DNA of 6,837 bases from an uncultured delta proteobacterium (GTDB lineage: Bacteria > Myxococcota_A > Bradymonadia > REDH01): contig CAIWGR010000696.1 of NCBI GenBank assembly GCA_903912275.1, positions 1 to 6,837 on the forward strand. Reading direction: 5' to 3'. Made by a program: the position numbers and the translations under genes. The notes beneath the pieces are model-generated. The model worked only from the letters and a program-made list of their open reading frames with translations, searched no databases and was not told where the DNA came from. This document shows positions 5,590-6,837 of this stretch, one piece after another. Position 1 is the stretch's first letter; each line of letters opens with the position of its first letter.

Positions 5590-6837
5590 ATGTCCAAGAA
5601 GAAGCAGTACGACGACCTCTACGGCGGTGTTGGCCGAGCGATGAACTTTCGCGCCAAGCGCGTTCTCGCCCGCGAAGTTGCCGACCTGGACGGCTTCGAC
5701 CTCACCGTCGACGGCAAGCCCGCCCAGGTCCATGACCTCGCGATGAGCGGCCTCTCCTTCCACACACCGCCCGCCGACTTCTCTGCCGTCGGCGATACCG
5801 TTGAGCTCCGCGTCTGCTTCGCCGACCAGGTCATCTTCGAGGGTGCCGCTCGTGTCGCACGCATTGAAGATCTCGGTCGCAGCCGGCGCATCGCCGTCCA
5901 GCTCCTCACCGGCTTCCTCGACCTGCCAGCCATCCGGCGCGCCGACGAAGAGCGCACACTCCAGCTCCGGCTCGGCACCGGCGCAGACAAGATCCGTGAC
6001 AAGGTCCCTGCCGACTTCCGCGAGGTAAACGAGCACGCCGCCTTCTTCCTCGCCCACCACCGCCGGCTCCTCGACGAGACCGAAAACCGCTACCGCGAGC
6101 AGGGTGCAAATGGCCGCGAGCTCATCGACAGGCTCGTCAATCAGGCCTCAGAAGCCATGCGCCCCGAGTGGGTCGCCATCTCAAACCGCGCCGGCGAGAT
6201 CGCCCGTCCCTACCTGGAAGACCCCGAGACCCGCGCGGCGATGAAGGCCTATGTAGAGACCCTCATCACCGCCCAACTCCTCGATGTCCCCATCGTCTCC
6301 CGCGCCTACACCAAGCCGCTTGGATACGCGGGCGACTATCAGGTCATGAACCTTATCTTCCGAAACGCCTACGAGGGCCGTACGGTCTTCTCCCGCGTGA
6401 TGAACAAACTCTTTGTCGAAGAGTCCATCGCCGAAGGCGGACGCGCCCGCCTTGAGCTCCTCAAGAAAATCTACGCCGACGAGCTCGCCCACCGCACCGC
6501 CCTCGGCGCTACCGCCCCCTTCCGCATCATGAGCCTCGGCTGCGGCCCCGCCAAAGAGGTCTCCGACTTCGCGGACGGCCCCGACGCCTGGCCCACGCCC
6601 ATCCACTGGACCCTCCTCGACCAAGACGAGCAGGTGCTCTCGCTTGCCTACAGCGAGTCCTTCAAGCGGCTCACCGCGCGCCGCGACGGCAGCTCCGTCC
6701 GCTGCCTCTACATGTCTTTCCAGCAGCTCATTGCAGACCCAGAAGGCTCCTTCAACGAAGAGTCCCACGACCTCGTCTACGCCTCCGGACTCTACGACTA
6801 CCTCCGCCAAAATCGGGCGAAAGAGCTCACCCGCGCC
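5590..6837 (+). CDS. PilZ domain fused to a PhcB-like SAM-dependent methyltransferase (3' end outside window)
   Basis: The frame is open for 416 codons to the window edge. Residues about 20-118 look like a PilZ domain, the cyclic-di-GMP receptor fold. RxxxR is at 24-28 (RVLAR), followed 21 residues later by DLAMSG (49-54), which is the D-x-S-x-x-G motif with Ser changed to Ala51. A mostly helical middle follows (about 120-300), with the block RAYTKPLGYAGDY at 238-250. A class I methyltransferase domain then begins: motif I SLGCGPAKE (315-323), an acidic Asp344 after beta-2 (LLDQDE), and DLVYASGLYDYL (394-405). The middle block plus methyltransferase resembles proteins annotated as 3-hydroxypalmitic acid methyl ester biosynthesis (Ralstonia PhcB makes that quorum signal from SAM). 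The family resemblance is recalled, not searched, and the substrate is unproven. It lies 87 bp after the pseudo-kinase gene on the same strand and has its own GAGGGG ribosome site. Confidence 0.85.
   Translation, partial: MSKKKQYDDLYGGVGRAMNFRAKRVLAREVADLDGFDLTVDGKPAQVHDLAMSGLSFHTPPADFSAVGDTVELRVCFADQVIFEGAARVARIEDLGRSRRIAVQLLTGFLDLPAIRRADEERTLQLRLGTGADKIRDKVPADFREVNEHAAFFLAHHRRLLDETENRYREQGANGRELIDRLVNQASEAMRPEWVAISNRAGEIARPYLEDPETRAAMKAYVETLITAQLLDVPIVSRAYTKPLGYAGDYQVMNLIFRNAYEGRTVFSRVMNKLFVEESIAEGGRARLELLKKIYADELAHRTALGATAPFRIMSLGCGPAKEVSDFADGPDAWPTPIHWTLLDQDEQVLSLAYSESFKRLTARRDGSSVRCLYMSFQQLIADPEGSFNEESHDLVYASGLYDYLRQNRAKELTRA

Noticed and set aside
6181..6810. Minus-strand open frame of 209 codons opposite the methyltransferase
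   Set aside because: The plus strand carries methyltransferase motif I and the family block RAYTKPLGYAGDY. The minus frame is compositionally biased and motif-free.

Overview
This is a GC-rich window (C-ending codons dominate every coding strand) from what looks like a Gram-negative, predatory or social deltaproteobacterial-type bacterium, probably Myxococcota or Bradymonadota. The pointers are a lipoprotein with a long Asp/Ser/Gly/Thr-rich linker after the lipobox, dense signalling genes, and the mix of HD-GYP, PilZ and receiver-kinase proteins. The lineage is inferred from style only.

Layout. Bases 2-130 are the last 42 codons of an unidentified plus-strand gene with an Asp-box-like motif. 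Bases 131-370 are non-coding and hold a strong imperfect hairpin (263-291). Bases 371-1891 encode an exported PHP-superfamily lipoprotein. Convergent with it, 3 nt away, is a receiver/HD-GYP response regulator on the minus strand (1895-2965). A 148-bp divergent intergenic region (2966-3113) carries a palindrome overlapping a plausible minus-strand promoter. On the plus strand there follow a receiver-histidine kinase (3114-4334), a second kinase-like protein overlapping it by 8 nt (4327-5502), and, after an 87-bp gap with a hairpin on the stop codon, a PilZ-domain protein with a C-terminal SAM-methyltransferase domain that runs off the window (5590-6837).

The most interesting part is 1895-6837. 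The second kinase aligns without gaps to the first over its receiver C-half, its dimerisation helix and up to the ATP-binding N box. It has lost the receiver phospho-Asp (Ala), the receiver Thr and Lys, and the phospho-accepting His (Gln), yet keeps the ATP-binding motifs. It is therefore a likely pseudo-receiver/pseudo-kinase born by tandem duplication.

The methyltransferase resembles the family annotated as 3-hydroxypalmitic acid methyl ester (PhcB-like) synthases, and a receiver with a kinase as its output is the unusual architecture described for Ralstonia PhcR. With a PilZ fusion and a divergent HD-GYP regulator, the cluster can be read as a Phc-like fatty-acid-ester signalling module wired to cyclic-di-GMP. 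That reading is inference. The domains and the missing residues are read directly from the sequence.
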